64,000 nt of DNA, from the NCBI RefSeq assembly GCF_036250735.1, contig NZ_CP109430.1, positions 1,736,001-1,800,000 of the forward strand, read 5' to 3'. The DNA is from Streptosporangium sp. NBC_01495 (GTDB taxonomy: Bacteria; Actinomycetota; Actinomycetes; Streptosporangiales; Streptosporangiaceae). A model generated the notes under the pieces. That model made no database searches. It was given only the letters and a program-made list of their open reading frames with translations, and had not been told where the DNA came from. The translations under genes and the position numbers were made by a program. Below, in pieces: positions 25,275 through 36,222 of the stretch (positions are counted from its first letter, which is position 1; each line of letters starts with the position of its first letter).

Positions 25275-26144
25275 TCAGCCGAAGACCGCGGGCGGGGGGA
25301 CGGGGATGACCACGGCGTCGCCGTCGTTCAGGGGACGGGCTCCGGCGATGAAGTTGACGATGTCCTCGCCGTACACGCAGCGGGCCTGCGTGAGACCGCC
25401 CGCGGCCCTCCGGGTCAGGTCGGAGACGGGCAGGGGCAGGCGGGAGGCGGCGACGATGAGGTTGCCGAAGCGGCGTCCCCGCATGACGCCGGGTTCGGCG
25501 AGCAGCACCACCCGGGGGAAGGTGCCGCGGACGGTGGCGAGCACCCGGCGGGTGAAGGCCAGCCCCTTGCCGTCGGCGACGTTGATCAGCACGGTGCCGT
25601 CCGCGCGCAGGACGCGGGCGACGTCCCCCATGTACTCGGAGGTGGCCAGCTCGATCGGCATCGTGGCGCCGCTGAAGGCGTCCAGCACGAGCAGGTCGGC
25701 CGAGGCGTCGCCGAGTCCGGCGGTGGCGGTGCGGCCGTCGAGGATCCTGACCTTGAGCCGGGGTACCGACTTCAGCCGGAGCTGGTCCCTGACGAGCTGG
25801 ACGAGCCCCTCGTCCGGCTCGGCGACGATCTGCCGGGACCCGGGACGGGTCGCCGCGACGTAGCGGGGCAGGGTGCAGGCGCAGCCGCCCACGTGCACGG
25901 CGTCCAGCGGGCCCTCGCCGAGGAGGTCGATGACGTCGGCCATCAGCCGGACGTACTCGAAGTCGAGGTAGGTGGCGTCGTCGAGGTCGACGTACGACTG
26001 TGGCACGCCGTCCTTGGAGACCACCCAGCCGGAGGGCCGGTCGAGGTCCTGCAGGAGATCGACCTCGCCGAAGGTCACCGGATACCGTCCCGGCATCGGC
26101 TCCCGCGCTTCCCGCCTGCCCATCGGTTCGGTCCTCTTCTCCAT
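25275..26144 (-). CDS. Spermidine-synthase-like methyltransferase-fold protein
   Basis: 289 aa from ATG 26144; ATG 26123 is also possible and GTG 26192 would add 16 residues. The Rossmann-like core shows VHVGGCACTLPRYVA (nucleotide-binding loop), IVAEPDEGLVQLV and DLLVLDAFSGATMP. This matches spermidine-synthase-related proteins. The polyamine-synthase gate residues are not obviously present, so a different or uncharacterised aminopropyl or methyl transfer is possible. Two 15-bp direct repeats (gatgtgaacccgagg) flank the start region. Confidence 0.75.
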   Translation of the reverse strand: MEKRTEPMGRREAREPMPGRYPVTFGEVDLLQDLDRPSGWVVSKDGVPQSYVDLDDATYLDFEYVRLMADVIDLLGEGPLDAVHVGGCACTLPRYVAATRPGSRQIVAEPDEGLVQLVRDQLRLKSVPRLKVRILDGRTATAGLGDASADLLVLDAFSGATMPIELATSEYMGDVARVLRADGTVLINVADGKGLAFTRRVLATVRGTFPRVVLLAEPGVMRGRRFGNLIVAASRLPLPVSDLTRRAAGGLTQARCVYGEDIVNFIAGARPLNDGDAVVIPVPPPAVFG

Positions 26145-26271
26145 GATGTGAACCCGAGGTTCCGCACGATGTGAACCCGAGGGGGAAACCATATGCGCAG
26201 TCGCGACCGGTTCGCGTCCGTGTAGGGCAGATCACAACCTACGGCCGCGTAACTTACGCTACCGTAGGTTC

Positions 26272-26940
26272 ATGGCCCCGATCCTCGCCGAAACGCGCGC
26301 AGAGTCCGTCAAGCCCCGCCTTCGCGGCTGGTTGCACGCCGGGGCGCTGCCCGTGGCGCTCGTCGCGGGGTTCGTCCTGGTCGCGCTGGGGCCCACCGTG
26401 GAGGCGAGGGTCGCCGCCGCGATCTACGCGATCACCTCCGGCCTGCTCTTCGGCATCTCGGCCACCTACCACCGGGGGACGCTCTCCCCGCGCCTGGAGG
26501 AGGTGCTCCGGCGCCTCGACCACGCCAACATCTACCTGATCATCGCGGGCACCTACACCCCGTTCGCGCTGCTCGCCCTGGACGGGGCGGCCAGTGCGGT
26601 GGTGCTCGGTGTGATCTGGACCGGCGCGATCGCCGGGGTCCTCTTCCGGGTGCTGTGGATCGGCGCTCCCCGGTGGCTCTCGACCGCGCTCTACATCGGC
26701 CTCGGCTGGACGGCCGTCTTCGTGCTGCCCCAGCTCGTGGCGGGCGCGGGGGTGGCCGCGGTGGCCCTGCTCTTCCTCGGCGGGGTGCTCTACACGGCGG
26801 GAGGGGTCGTGTACGGCATGCGCAGGCCCGACCCCTCCCCCCGATGGTTCGGCTTCCACGAGGTCTTCCACGCCTTCACCGTCGCCGCCTACCTGGCGCA
26901 GTACGTGGCGGTCTCGCTGGTGGTCCACGCGGCGGTGTGA
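26272..26940 (+). CDS. trhA: TrhA/hemolysin III family membrane protein (PAQR)
   Basis: 222 aa with seven predicted membrane helices. The PAQR signature residues appear as SATYHRG, LDHANIYLIIAGTYTPFAL and the closing FHEVFHAFTVAAY, which hold the Ser, His and Asp residues of the likely metal site. Bacterial TrhA proteins affect membrane fluidity and fatty-acid homeostasis. It is a single gene divergent from the spermidine-synthase-like gene. Confidence 0.88.
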   Translation: MAPILAETRAESVKPRLRGWLHAGALPVALVAGFVLVALGPTVEARVAAAIYAITSGLLFGISATYHRGTLSPRLEEVLRRLDHANIYLIIAGTYTPFALLALDGAASAVVLGVIWTGAIAGVLFRVLWIGAPRWLSTALYIGLGWTAVFVLPQLVAGAGVAAVALLFLGGVLYTAGGVVYGMRRPDPSPRWFGFHEVFHAFTVAAYLAQYVAVSLVVHAAV

Positions 26941-27013
26941 CACCCCGGCGGGCTCCGTAGCGCACGGACCGGCCGCCTGTGCCGCCCCGCCCCGTCCCGC
27001 TTGCCCGGCCCGC

Positions 27014-28213
27014 TCAGCTCGCGGCGAGGGCGAGGCGCCGGGTGGCGAGCTCGGCGTAGAGCGCGGCCCCGTCGGGCAGCACCGCGTCGTCGAACCTGGC
27101 CTCGGGGGCGTGGTTGTAGGCGGCCCGGCCCGGATCGACGTCCGCCGGGCAGGCGCCGAGTGCCACGAAGGCCGACGGCACCTGGTCGCAGACGAACGAG
27201 AAGTCCTCGGAGCCGGTGAACGGCTGGGGGGCCTCGAAGAAGCGCCGCTCGCCGTAGACCTCGCGGATGGCCGAGCCCACGAAGCCGGCCTCGGCGCCGT
27301 CGTTGACCGTGACCGGGTAGCTCACCTCGTAGTCGGCGTCCACCTCCAGCCCGTGCGCCGCCGCGATGCCCTTCACCAGGGTCACCGCCCGTTCCTGGAC
27401 TCGTGCGTGCGCGGCGGACGAGAACGACCGGATCGTGGCCTCGAAGCGGGCCTCCTCGGGGATCACGTTGTCGGCGCTGCCCGCGTGGAAGCTGCCGACG
27501 GTGACGACCACGGGGTCGAACACGTCGAAACCGCGCGTCACCATGGTCTGCAGCGCGGTCACCATCTCGCACGCCGCGGGGATCGGGTCCCTGGCGCGGT
27601 GCGGCGAGGCTCCGTGGCCCCCGGCGCCGCGCACGGTCACCGTGAACCTGTCCGCGGCGGCCATGATCGGGCCGCCCCTGGTCACGAAGACGCCCTGGGG
27701 GAGCATCGAGCTGATCACGTGCAGGGCGTAGGCCGCGACCGGGCGCTCGCCCGTCACGTCCAGCACGCCCTCGTCGATCATGATCTTCGCGCCGCCGGGG
27801 CCCTCCTCGCCGGGCTGGAACATGAAGACCACGTTCCCCGCGAGCCGGTCGCGCCCGGCGGACAGCAGGTGCGCCGCGCCCGCCAGCATGGTGGTGTGCA
27901 GGTCGTGACCGCAGGCGTGCATCAGTCCGGCCGTCCGCGAGGTGATCGCCGCGTCGCCGCGCTCGGAGACCGGCAGGGCGTCCATGTCCCCCCTGAGCAG
28001 CACGGTCGGGCCAGGCAGGGAACCGCGCAGCACGGCGGTGATCGAGCTCAGTCCCGTGCCGAGCCGTACCTCCAGGGGCAGGCCCGACAGCGCGGTCAGC
28101 ACCTTCTCCTGCGTGCGTGGCAGGTCGAGGCCCAGTTCGGGCTCCCGGTGCAGGGCGTGGCGGAGACGGACCAGCTCGTCGCGCATGTCGGCTGCGGATT
28201 CGCGAAGGGACAT
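27014..28213 (-). CDS. M20 family amidohydrolase (peptidase M20D)
   Basis: 399 aa. Metal-site motifs are HACGHDLHTTML and FMFQPGEEGPGG, and the N-terminal LRHALHREPELGLDL is typical of the IAA-amino-acid/hippurate hydrolase group. It cleaves N-acyl amino acids using two zinc or manganese ions, with the catalytic Glu in PGEE. The C-terminal SEDFSFV carries a further ligand-region pattern. It is not in an operon, so the substrate is unknown. Confidence 0.9.
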   Translation of the reverse strand: MSLRESAADMRDELVRLRHALHREPELGLDLPRTQEKVLTALSGLPLEVRLGTGLSSITAVLRGSLPGPTVLLRGDMDALPVSERGDAAITSRTAGLMHACGHDLHTTMLAGAAHLLSAGRDRLAGNVVFMFQPGEEGPGGAKIMIDEGVLDVTGERPVAAYALHVISSMLPQGVFVTRGGPIMAAADRFTVTVRGAGGHGASPHRARDPIPAACEMVTALQTMVTRGFDVFDPVVVTVGSFHAGSADNVIPEEARFEATIRSFSSAAHARVQERAVTLVKGIAAAHGLEVDADYEVSYPVTVNDGAEAGFVGSAIREVYGERRFFEAPQPFTGSEDFSFVCDQVPSAFVALGACPADVDPGRAAYNHAPEARFDDAVLPDGAALYAELATRRLALAAS

Positions 28214-28465
28214 CGGGCTTCCTCCTGGCGGTCATACTGCCTTACCGCACGATAGGCCGATTTGACCGGCTTGTGGTCTCGGTGGGGGTGATCCCCGGGA
28301 AGGTGAACGGTCATACCGGAAGGCCGGGCCGCACGGTCCGGATATTCACGCTCGGGCCACGGGTGCGCAAGAAAATCTTCACAAGAATCGGTCTCAAGGC
28401 GTAATGTCTCCGTGTAGATGTGTCAATGACGGGGGATCATCTTCTCGGATCACCGTGGAGGGGAC

Positions 28466-29767
28466 ATGGACGTTCATGGCCGTCTCGCCCGTCATCTGCT
28501 CGTCGACGGCTATCGGCTCGTGCTGGACCTGGAACGGAGCCGGGGTTCCCGGCTCGTCGACGCCCGTACCGGCCGGAGTTACCTGGACTTCTACACCTTC
28601 TTCGCCTCGGCGCCCCTCGGGGTGAACCCGTTCGACGACGATCCGGAGTTCCTGGCGCTGCTCGGCAGGGTCGCCGCGAACAAGCCCGCCAACTCCGATC
28701 TCTACACCGTCCACCTCGCCGACTTCGCCGAGACGTTCGCCCGGGTGCTCGGCGACCCCGAGCTGCCGCACCTGTTCTTCGTGGAAGGCGGCGCCCTCGC
28801 CGTGGAGAACGCGCTCAAGTGCGCCTTCGACTGGAAGAGCGGCCTCAACACCTCGCGGGGGCACTCCCCGGAGCTCGGTACCAAGGTCCTCCACCTCACC
28901 CGCGCCTTCCACGGGCGCAGCGGCTACACGCTCTCGCTGACGAACACCGATCCGATCAAGACCGACCGCTTCCCGAAGTTCGACTGGCCCAGGATCGAGG
29001 TGCCCGCGATCCACCTCGGCGACGTCGAGGCGGCCGAGGAGCGCTCCCTGGCCGCGGCGCGGGCGGCCTTCGAGCGCCACCCCCACGACATCGCCTGCTT
29101 CATCGCCGAGCCCATCCAGGGCGAGGGCGGCGACAACCACATGCGGGCGGAGTTCCTGCTCGCGATGGAACGGCTCTGCCACGAGCACGACGCCCTCCTC
29201 ATCATGGACGAGGTGCAGACCGGCGCGGGGACCACCGGAACCCCCTGGGCGCACCAGCAGCTGGGCCTGCGTCCCGACATCGTGGCCTTCGCCAAGAAGG
29301 TCCAGGTGGGCGGGATCATGGCGGGCCGCAGGGTCGACACGGTGCCAGGCAACGTCTTCCAGGTCAGCGGCAGGATCAACTCCACCTGGGGCGGCGGGCT
29401 GGTCGACATGGTCCGGTCCCGCCGGATACTGGAGATCGTGGAGCGCGACGGCCTGATCCCGCGCGCGGGCAGGCTCGGCGCCGAGCTCCTCGCGGCCCTG
29501 CTGGAGATCCAGGAGCGCTTCCCCGACCTGGCGGAGAACGCGCGCGGGCGCGGTTTGATGTGCGCCTTCGACCTGCCGGACGCCGTGGAGCGCGATCTCC
29601 TGGTGGCCCGGCTCAGGGAGGAGGAGGGCGTACTGGTCCTGCCCTGCGGCGAGCGGTCGGTACGGTTGCGCCCGGCGCTCTCGATCACCTCGGAGGAGCT
29701 GGAGGAGGGCACGTCCGCCATTGTCCGCGCCCTGGAGGCCTCCCGCTGCCTGCGGCTCTCCGCCTAG
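28466..29767 (+). CDS. lat: L-lysine 6-transaminase
   Basis: 433 aa, class III aminotransferase of the lysine epsilon-transaminase type. Family segments include LDFYTFFASAPLGVNPF, FVEGGALAVENALKCAFDWK, and IMDEVQTGAGTTG preceding the PLP lysine in AFAKKVQVGG. It moves the epsilon-amino group of lysine to 2-oxoglutarate, giving piperideine-6-carboxylate. In some actinomycetes it begins beta-lactam precursor supply, but no such cluster is here. AGGGGAC lies just upstream of the ATG. A persistence or catabolic role is more likely. Confidence 0.9.
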   Translation: MDVHGRLARHLLVDGYRLVLDLERSRGSRLVDARTGRSYLDFYTFFASAPLGVNPFDDDPEFLALLGRVAANKPANSDLYTVHLADFAETFARVLGDPELPHLFFVEGGALAVENALKCAFDWKSGLNTSRGHSPELGTKVLHLTRAFHGRSGYTLSLTNTDPIKTDRFPKFDWPRIEVPAIHLGDVEAAEERSLAAARAAFERHPHDIACFIAEPIQGEGGDNHMRAEFLLAMERLCHEHDALLIMDEVQTGAGTTGTPWAHQQLGLRPDIVAFAKKVQVGGIMAGRRVDTVPGNVFQVSGRINSTWGGGLVDMVRSRRILEIVERDGLIPRAGRLGAELLAALLEIQERFPDLAENARGRGLMCAFDLPDAVERDLLVARLREEEGVLVLPCGERSVRLRPALSITSEELEEGTSAIVRALEASRCLRLSA

Positions 29768-29780
29768 CGGTGCCGGGGCG

Positions 29781-29830
29781 TCAGTGGTGCCGAGGTCACG
29801 GCGGCCTCTCCGTCCACTGACCCTCGGCAC
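29781..29830. terminator. Overlapping inverted repeats after lat
   Basis: tcagtgg...ccactga (29781-29787 / 29814-29820) and gtgccgagg...cctcggcac (29787-29795 / 29822-29830) are mutually exclusive stems between convergent genes. A third gtgccgagg lies inside the next gene end. A bidirectional terminator is likely. Confidence 0.45.
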
Positions 29831-29847
29831 GCGAGGTGCCGGGGGCG

Positions 29848-30102
29848 CTAGTAGTGCCGAGGTTCCTCGCGCGCGGCCCGTTCCAGCCACAGGTCGATCG
29901 CGGTGACCCGTGAGTCGACGCCGAGTTTGGCGTATATCCGGTTCACATGGTTCTTCACGGTCTTCTCACTCAGGAACAGGTGCTGGGCGATCTGCCCGTT
30001 GGAGCGACCCGTCGCGATCAGTTCCATGACCTCGGTCTCACGCCTGCTCAGACCCGTCACGACTCTGGGCTCTGCGTCGAACGGGGCATCGTCGACTCTC
30101 AT
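29848..30102 (-). CDS. Small LuxR-type HTH regulator
   Basis: 84 aa, essentially one GerE/LuxR helix-turn-helix: [20 protein letters not shown], then [20 protein letters not shown] and AKLGVDSR. There is no receiver domain, so it is a single-domain regulator or the surviving end of a response regulator. It is complete with a short acidic N-terminus. Its targets are unknown. It could act with the orphan histidine kinase at 23.4 kb only if a receiver-bearing partner exists. Confidence 0.85.
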   Translation of the reverse strand: MRVDDAPFDAEPRVVTGLSRRETEVMELIATGRSNGQIAQHLFLSEKTVKNHVNRIYAKLGVDSRVTAIDLWLERAAREEPRHY

Positions 30103-30223
30103 CCGGCCTCCGTGGCTGCAACACGGTCAGGTCGCCGAAACCCCCGATCCTAACGGCGTAGCGATAGCAGCGAGCATAACCTGCAATATCCACTTTTGGT
30201 GGGTAGTGGGGCTGGAAATGCAG

Positions 30224-30251
30224 AACGGCCGGTCCCTGGGGACCGGCCGTT
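30224..30251 (-). terminator. Terminator of tRNA-His
   Basis: A perfect 13-bp stem (aacggccggtccc / gggaccggccgtt) with a 2-nt loop lies 8 bp beyond the tRNA 3' end on the minus strand. Confidence 0.85.
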
Positions 30252-30259
30252 CTCGTGGG

Positions 30260-30332
30260 GTGAGTGAGGGGACTTGAACCCCCGGCATCTAGGACCACAA
30301 CCTAGCGCTCTGCCAACTGAGCTACACCCACC
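30260..30332 (-). tRNA. tRNA-His (GUG anticodon)
   Basis: On the minus strand the acceptor stem GTGGGTG pairs with CACTCAC. There is an extra G at -1 opposite C73, the identity mark of tRNA-His. The D arm is GCTCAGTTGGCAGAGC, the anticodon stem-loop is CTAGG-TTGTGGT-CCTAG with anticodon GTG, and the T arm is GGGGGTTCAAGTCCCC. The terminal CCA is not encoded. Confidence 0.97.
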
Positions 30333-30407
30333 ATCGCCGCCGTAGCAGCACATGAAAAGTGTAGCGGTCTTTGGGAGTCGTTTCGTACCGGGTTTCTCGT
30401 GAAACGC

Positions 30408-31010
30408 TCAAGACCTGTGCGTGGACACGCCCTCGGCCAACTCCCTGGCGGTGGCGGAATCGGGGCCCGGCTGGGGCACGAAGACCGCCGCGCGGTAGTA
30501 GCGCAGCTCCCGGATGCTCTCGACGATGTCGGCCAGCGCCCGGTGGCCGCCCTGCTTCTCGGGCGAGGCGAAGTAGACCCGGGGGTACCAGCGGCGGGCC
30601 AGCTCCTTCACCGAGGAGACGTCGATCATCCGGTAGTGCAGGAACCCGTCCACGGCGGGCATGTCACGGGAGATGAACGACCGGTCCGTGGAGATGGAGT
30701 TGCCGCACAGCGGGGCCTTCTTCGGCTCCCGGACGTGACTCCTGATGTATTCGAGCACCATGGACTCGGCCTCGGCCAGCGTGACACCGCCCTCCAGCGC
30801 GTCCAGCAGGCCGGAGGCGGTGTGCATCTCCCGCACCACCTCCGACATCTGCTCAAGGGACTCGGGCGGGGGCTTGATGACCACGTCCACACCCTCGTCA
30901 AGCTGATTCAGCTCGCCGTCGGTGACCACGCAGGCCACCTCGACAAGCGCGTCACGGCCAAGGTCGAGCCCGGTCATCTCACAGTCGATCCAGACCAGCA
31001 GGTCACTCAT
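30408..31010 (-). CDS. orn: Oligoribonuclease
   Basis: 200 aa from ATG 31010. A DEDDh exonuclease: [12 protein letters not shown] (Asp and Glu of motif I), the SISTDRSFI region, and the closing [18 protein letters not shown] with catalytic His and Asp. It degrades 2-5-nt RNAs and linear dinucleotides such as pGpG. The family is well conserved in actinobacteria and often essential. It lies just upstream of tRNA-His on the same strand. An ATG at 31031 would add seven residues without good support. Confidence 0.93.
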   Translation of the reverse strand: MSDLLVWIDCEMTGLDLGRDALVEVACVVTDGELNQLDEGVDVVIKPPPESLEQMSEVVREMHTASGLLDALEGGVTLAEAESMVLEYIRSHVREPKKAPLCGNSISTDRSFISRDMPAVDGFLHYRMIDVSSVKELARRWYPRVYFASPEKQGGHRALADIVESIRELRYYRAAVFVPQPGPDSATARELAEGVSTHRS

Positions 31011-31032
31011 AGCCCTCAGGGTAGTACTCACT

Positions 31033-32172
31033 TCATGGGAGCTTGAATGACTTGATCACCTTGTCTGCTACAGATATGTCGAGATTGTCCGGTACGGAGA
31101 CGTAGGCCAGCGCCGGACGGGTGTTCTCACCACGGTCGACGATCACGAACGCGGCCCGCTCCCGCTTCCACTTCCAGCCGTTGGCCTTGGCCTGCTCGGA
31201 GAAGTCCAGGTCGAAGACGAGCAGCCAGGCGTCCTTGCCGCCGACCTTGACGGCCTTGTCCTCGACGATCTTCCGGGTGTGCGGGGGGCTGTAGAAGGCG
31301 GGTTCCACGACCTGCAGCAGCGTCGCGGCGGCCGAACGCAGGCTGCCGACGCCCTGGTAGCCGTACTGGTCGGGAAGCTCGCCGGTCAGCACGTTGCCGA
31401 GCCAGTCGCCGCCCCTGCCGTCGAAGTTCTCCTGGGCGACGGCGACGGCCGCGCTGCTCCAGACGAACCCGAGCCCGCCGCCGACGCTGGGGGGCACCTT
31501 CCAGGGGCCTTCGGGCATCTCGTACGACAGGCCGGTCACCGGGTCCGTGACGCGCCCGTCCACCGCCTGGGGCGGCGCGCTCCCCGAGGGCGCGGGGGTC
31601 GTCTCGGGAGTCGGCTCCTGGCTGGGCTCCAGGCTCGCCGTGGGAGGCGGCGTCCGGGGCGCGGTGGACTCGCCCGCGGTGTTCGTGCGATCGGGATTGA
31701 CCAGGTACATCGCGGCGACCACGATCACCACGATCAGGATCAGCACGCCACCGCCGCCCAGGATCCACGGGAGGGGGCCGCTCTTGCGCGGTGGCGGCCC
31801 GGACGGGTAGCCGTCGTACGGCGGGAGGGGCATCTGCGCCGTGTTGCCGTTCGGCGGGCCGCCCCACTGCGGCTGTCCCGTGCCCGCCGGTCCCGCCGGT
31901 CCCTGCTGGTGCGGGCCCTGCTGGGCCCACGGGCCGGTGGGACCCACCCCGTGGGGTCCTTCGGGTGCGGGAGGCGGTCCCATCTGCTGAGGGCCCGGTC
32001 CCGCGAGGTGCGGCTGGGGGGAGGGGCCGGTCTGCGGCCCCCGTTCCGTGCCCTGTCCGGCGGGAGCGTCCGTCTGATGGGTGGCGTCGGTCCACTGAGT
32101 GCCGTCCCACCACCGCAGCAGCGGCGAGCCGTAGGGGTCGGGATACCAGCCGGGAGGGGTCTGCGTGGTCAT
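31033..32172 (-). CDS. DUF2510 membrane protein with Pro-rich linker
   Basis: 379 aa from ATG 32172. The N-terminus is a DUF2510 motif ([22 protein letters not shown]), then about 100 residues of Gly/Pro/Gln-rich low-complexity sequence, one transmembrane helix ([20 protein letters not shown] at about residues 150-170), a Thr/Pro-rich linker and an extracytoplasmic domain. Its function is unknown. It lies 60 nt beyond the pseudokinase gene on the same strand, suggesting a shared membrane or signalling context. Confidence 0.7.
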   Translation of the reverse strand: MTTQTPPGWYPDPYGSPLLRWWDGTQWTDATHQTDAPAGQGTERGPQTGPSPQPHLAGPGPQQMGPPPAPEGPHGVGPTGPWAQQGPHQQGPAGPAGTGQPQWGGPPNGNTAQMPLPPYDGYPSGPPPRKSGPLPWILGGGGVLILIVVIVVAAMYLVNPDRTNTAGESTAPRTPPPTASLEPSQEPTPETTPAPSGSAPPQAVDGRVTDPVTGLSYEMPEGPWKVPPSVGGGLGFVWSSAAVAVAQENFDGRGGDWLGNVLTGELPDQYGYQGVGSLRSAAATLLQVVEPAFYSPPHTRKIVEDKAVKVGGKDAWLLVFDLDFSEQAKANGWKWKRERAAFVIVDRGENTRPALAYVSVPDNLDISVADKVIKSFKLP

Positions 32173-32227
32173 GGCCGCCAGAGTAGTAAGAACGGCTTTG
32201 TGCCGCATTGTGGACCTTGGTGATCAC

Positions 32228-33652
32228 TCATGAACATTTATAGGTGAAGGTGGCTCTGTCCTGGAGCTTCTCCCCGTCGGGGAGCGGGGAGAGCAGCATC
32301 AGGGTGGCGGTTCCCTTGAAATTTCCCTCGCCCTTGACCGTCCACTCCAGGCTCACCTCGTGCGAGGCCGTCCCGGACGGGACGCGGTCGGTCTGCGCGA
32401 TCGGCTGCTCGCGGTCGCTCCGCTTCCACTGGTAGCGGACCTCCCCGCCCGCGCCGTTGGTGGACAGCACGCCGGTGATCTTGACCGTCGTGTCGCACCC
32501 CTGCGCCTTCTTCGGGGCGCTGATGTCCACCTTCGTCACCTCCAGGGGCGTCGCCGGGCCCCGGAACAGCCAGAGCGCCAGCGCGCCCACGACCATCAGC
32601 GCGAGGATCGCCGAGGCGAGGATCGTACGGCCGCGCCTGCGACGCGCGCGAGGGGCCGCACCTGTGCCGAGTCCGCCGGAGGACAGCTCGGTCCGCTGCT
32701 GGTCCCGGCCGGCCCGCCAGAGCTGGGCGGCCGTGGTCTCCGAGGGCACCCCGGGACCGAACCGCATGATCACATCCTCGGACCCGCGCCGGTCGCCGGT
32801 CCCCGGTGCGTGCGGATCACCGGCCCTCGGGACGTGCAGCAGGGTGACGATCTCCCCCTCGTCGGGGGCGGACCGCGCGGGGGCCGGATGCCCGCCCGGG
32901 GCGGGCGCGTCGTGCGCCGGCCACCGGTGCAGGGTCTCCACGAGCCTGTCGCGGGTGGTGAACCCGGACGGCAGGACGTCGCGCCCGGCGAGCAGCGCGT
33001 CACGCGCGGGAGCGAGCCCCCTGATGGAGGCCGTCGCCGCCGCCCTCTCCAGCAGCCCGGCGGCCCCGCGGTCGCCCGAGGCCCAGGTCGCCGCCAGCCC
33101 CCGGGCGAGCGACGCCCAGGCTGCCACGTCACGTTCCGGCGCGGGAGGGCGGCCGAGCAGGGCGTCGGCGAGCCCCCGCTCCGCGAGCAGTGCCGACCCG
33201 TCCGGGGCGATCACCACGGTGCCCGGGTGGAGCTCCCCGTGGGCGAGCCCGGAGGCGTGCACGGCGAGCAGCGCCTGCGCGGTCTCCACCAGGACGGTGG
33301 CCGCGCTGCCCGCGTCGGGCCGGGGCGACCCGGGCGATCCGGGCGAGAGCAGGTCGCCCACCGTCGGGCCGGTCGGCTCCGAGGTGATCAGCCAGACCTC
33401 GTCCCGGGCCGTGATGAGGTCGGCGACCGGGATCAGCCCGGTCATGCCGCTCTGCGCGAGCCTGCGGTCGGCGAGCACGGCCGCGACCAGTCGCTCGCGC
33501 GCCGCGGGATCGGCGACCAGCCGCGGATCGAACCTGAGGGCGCTCCCCGGCCGTCCGTCGGCCGCGACGGCCGACGACCAGATCCCCAGATCGTCCGCCC
33601 AGGTACGGCCGGTCAGCCGGAACCCGGCGACGCCTCCGCGATCGGTGCTCAT
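32228..33652 (-). CDS. Membrane-anchored pseudokinase
   Basis: 474 aa from ATG 33652. The N-terminal 260 residues have a protein-kinase-like layout, but the catalytic loop reads HGELHPGTVVI instead of HRD...N, and the DFG position is AERG, so catalysis is unlikely. A transmembrane helix (ILASAILALMVVGALALWLF) follows at about residue 350, then a beta-rich external domain with two Cys. The active kinase gene is just upstream on the same strand. The protein could be its partner or scaffold, like pseudokinase modules of other actinobacteria. That pairing is inferred. Confidence 0.75.
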   Translation of the reverse strand: MSTDRGGVAGFRLTGRTWADDLGIWSSAVAADGRPGSALRFDPRLVADPAARERLVAAVLADRRLAQSGMTGLIPVADLITARDEVWLITSEPTGPTVGDLLSPGSPGSPRPDAGSAATVLVETAQALLAVHASGLAHGELHPGTVVIAPDGSALLAERGLADALLGRPPAPERDVAAWASLARGLAATWASGDRGAAGLLERAAATASIRGLAPARDALLAGRDVLPSGFTTRDRLVETLHRWPAHDAPAPGGHPAPARSAPDEGEIVTLLHVPRAGDPHAPGTGDRRGSEDVIMRFGPGVPSETTAAQLWRAGRDQQRTELSSGGLGTGAAPRARRRRGRTILASAILALMVVGALALWLFRGPATPLEVTKVDISAPKKAQGCDTTVKITGVLSTNGAGGEVRYQWKRSDREQPIAQTDRVPSGTASHEVSLEWTVKGEGNFKGTATLMLLSPLPDGEKLQDRATFTYKCS

Positions 33653-33672
33653 GGTCGCGATCGTTCCCCTGT

Positions 33673-35367
<1,695 letters not shown>

Positions 35368-35480
35368 AACGGTCTCCTCAGTTGTCAGGGCCCCCACCCA
35401 TAACAGACGGAGCGTAGCCTAGCGATAGATAACCGCATTCCGCTCATTAACCGTGAATCAGTCTCACAGGGTGGAGCTGA

Positions 35481-36155
35481 TCAGCGGTTATCCGCTATAA
35501 GCGGCCCGATCCCGGCAGCGGGCATGGTTCGCGACGCGATGTGCTCGGGCACGGCCAGGTCCCAGGTCAGCGCGGGGTCGGGCTCGGGGGTTCCCCAGAC
35601 CTGGTGGAGCGGCAGGACCCCGGCCCAGATCGGCCGCCCGTAGTCCTCCTCGTCGTCGACCGGCGGGCCCTGGCGCACCTTCACCGACGCCTCGTCGAGG
35701 GAGAGGGCGAGCACCATGGTCGCGGCGAGCTCCTTGCCGGTGGGCCTGCGGGTGGCGTCCCACTGGCCGGGGGCGAGCTGCTCGGTGATCGCCCGCAGCC
35801 CGGCCAGGCGCTCCTCGGCGTCCTCCACCCGGCGGGGGCGGCCGTAGACCATGGCGGAGCGGTAGTTGAGCGAGTGGTGGAAGGACGAGCGGGCCAGCAC
35901 GACGCCGTCCACGTGGGTCACCGTGACGCAGACCTCCTCCGCGTCGCGCAGGGAGGTCGCGCCGGTGGAACCGTGCAGGTAGAGGGTGTCGCCGATCCGG
36001 CCGTAGCCGGTGGGGACGACCATGGGGGAGCCGCCGGTCACGACGCCCAGGTGGCAGACCAGCCCGGCGTCCAGCACCGCGTACAGATCCTCGCGGGAGG
36101 TTCTGCCCCTGTCCTTCGCGCGCTTGAGGGTGGTACGGGGAGTCGTAGAGAGCAT
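35481..36155 (-). CDS. Pyridoxamine 5'-phosphate oxidase family protein
   Basis: 224 aa, flavin-binding split barrel (FMN or F420 type): VCHLGVVTGGSPMVVPTGYG and LYLHGSTGATSLRDA are typical strands. It is shorter than PdxH and of the flavin-nucleotide-binding subgroup. It is divergent from a MocR/PdxR-like regulator with very little space between, a common arrangement suggesting control by PLP availability. Enzymatic activity is unproven. Confidence 0.83.
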   Translation of the reverse strand: MLSTTPRTTLKRAKDRGRTSREDLYAVLDAGLVCHLGVVTGGSPMVVPTGYGRIGDTLYLHGSTGATSLRDAEEVCVTVTHVDGVVLARSSFHHSLNYRSAMVYGRPRRVEDAEERLAGLRAITEQLAPGQWDATRRPTGKELAATMVLALSLDEASVKVRQGPPVDDEEDYGRPIWAGVLPLHQVWGTPEPDPALTWDLAVPEHIASRTMPAAGIGPLIADNR

Positions 36156-36222
36156 GGCACTAATCTAGGGAGAAGTGGATATCGGGAACACGTCCACTCC
36201 CATGCTCTTACAGGAGACCACT

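Noticed and set aside
28466..29767. lat as part of a beta-lactam biosynthetic cluster
   Set aside because: No ACV synthetase, IPNS or related genes are nearby; lysine 6-transaminase also occurs outside such clusters.
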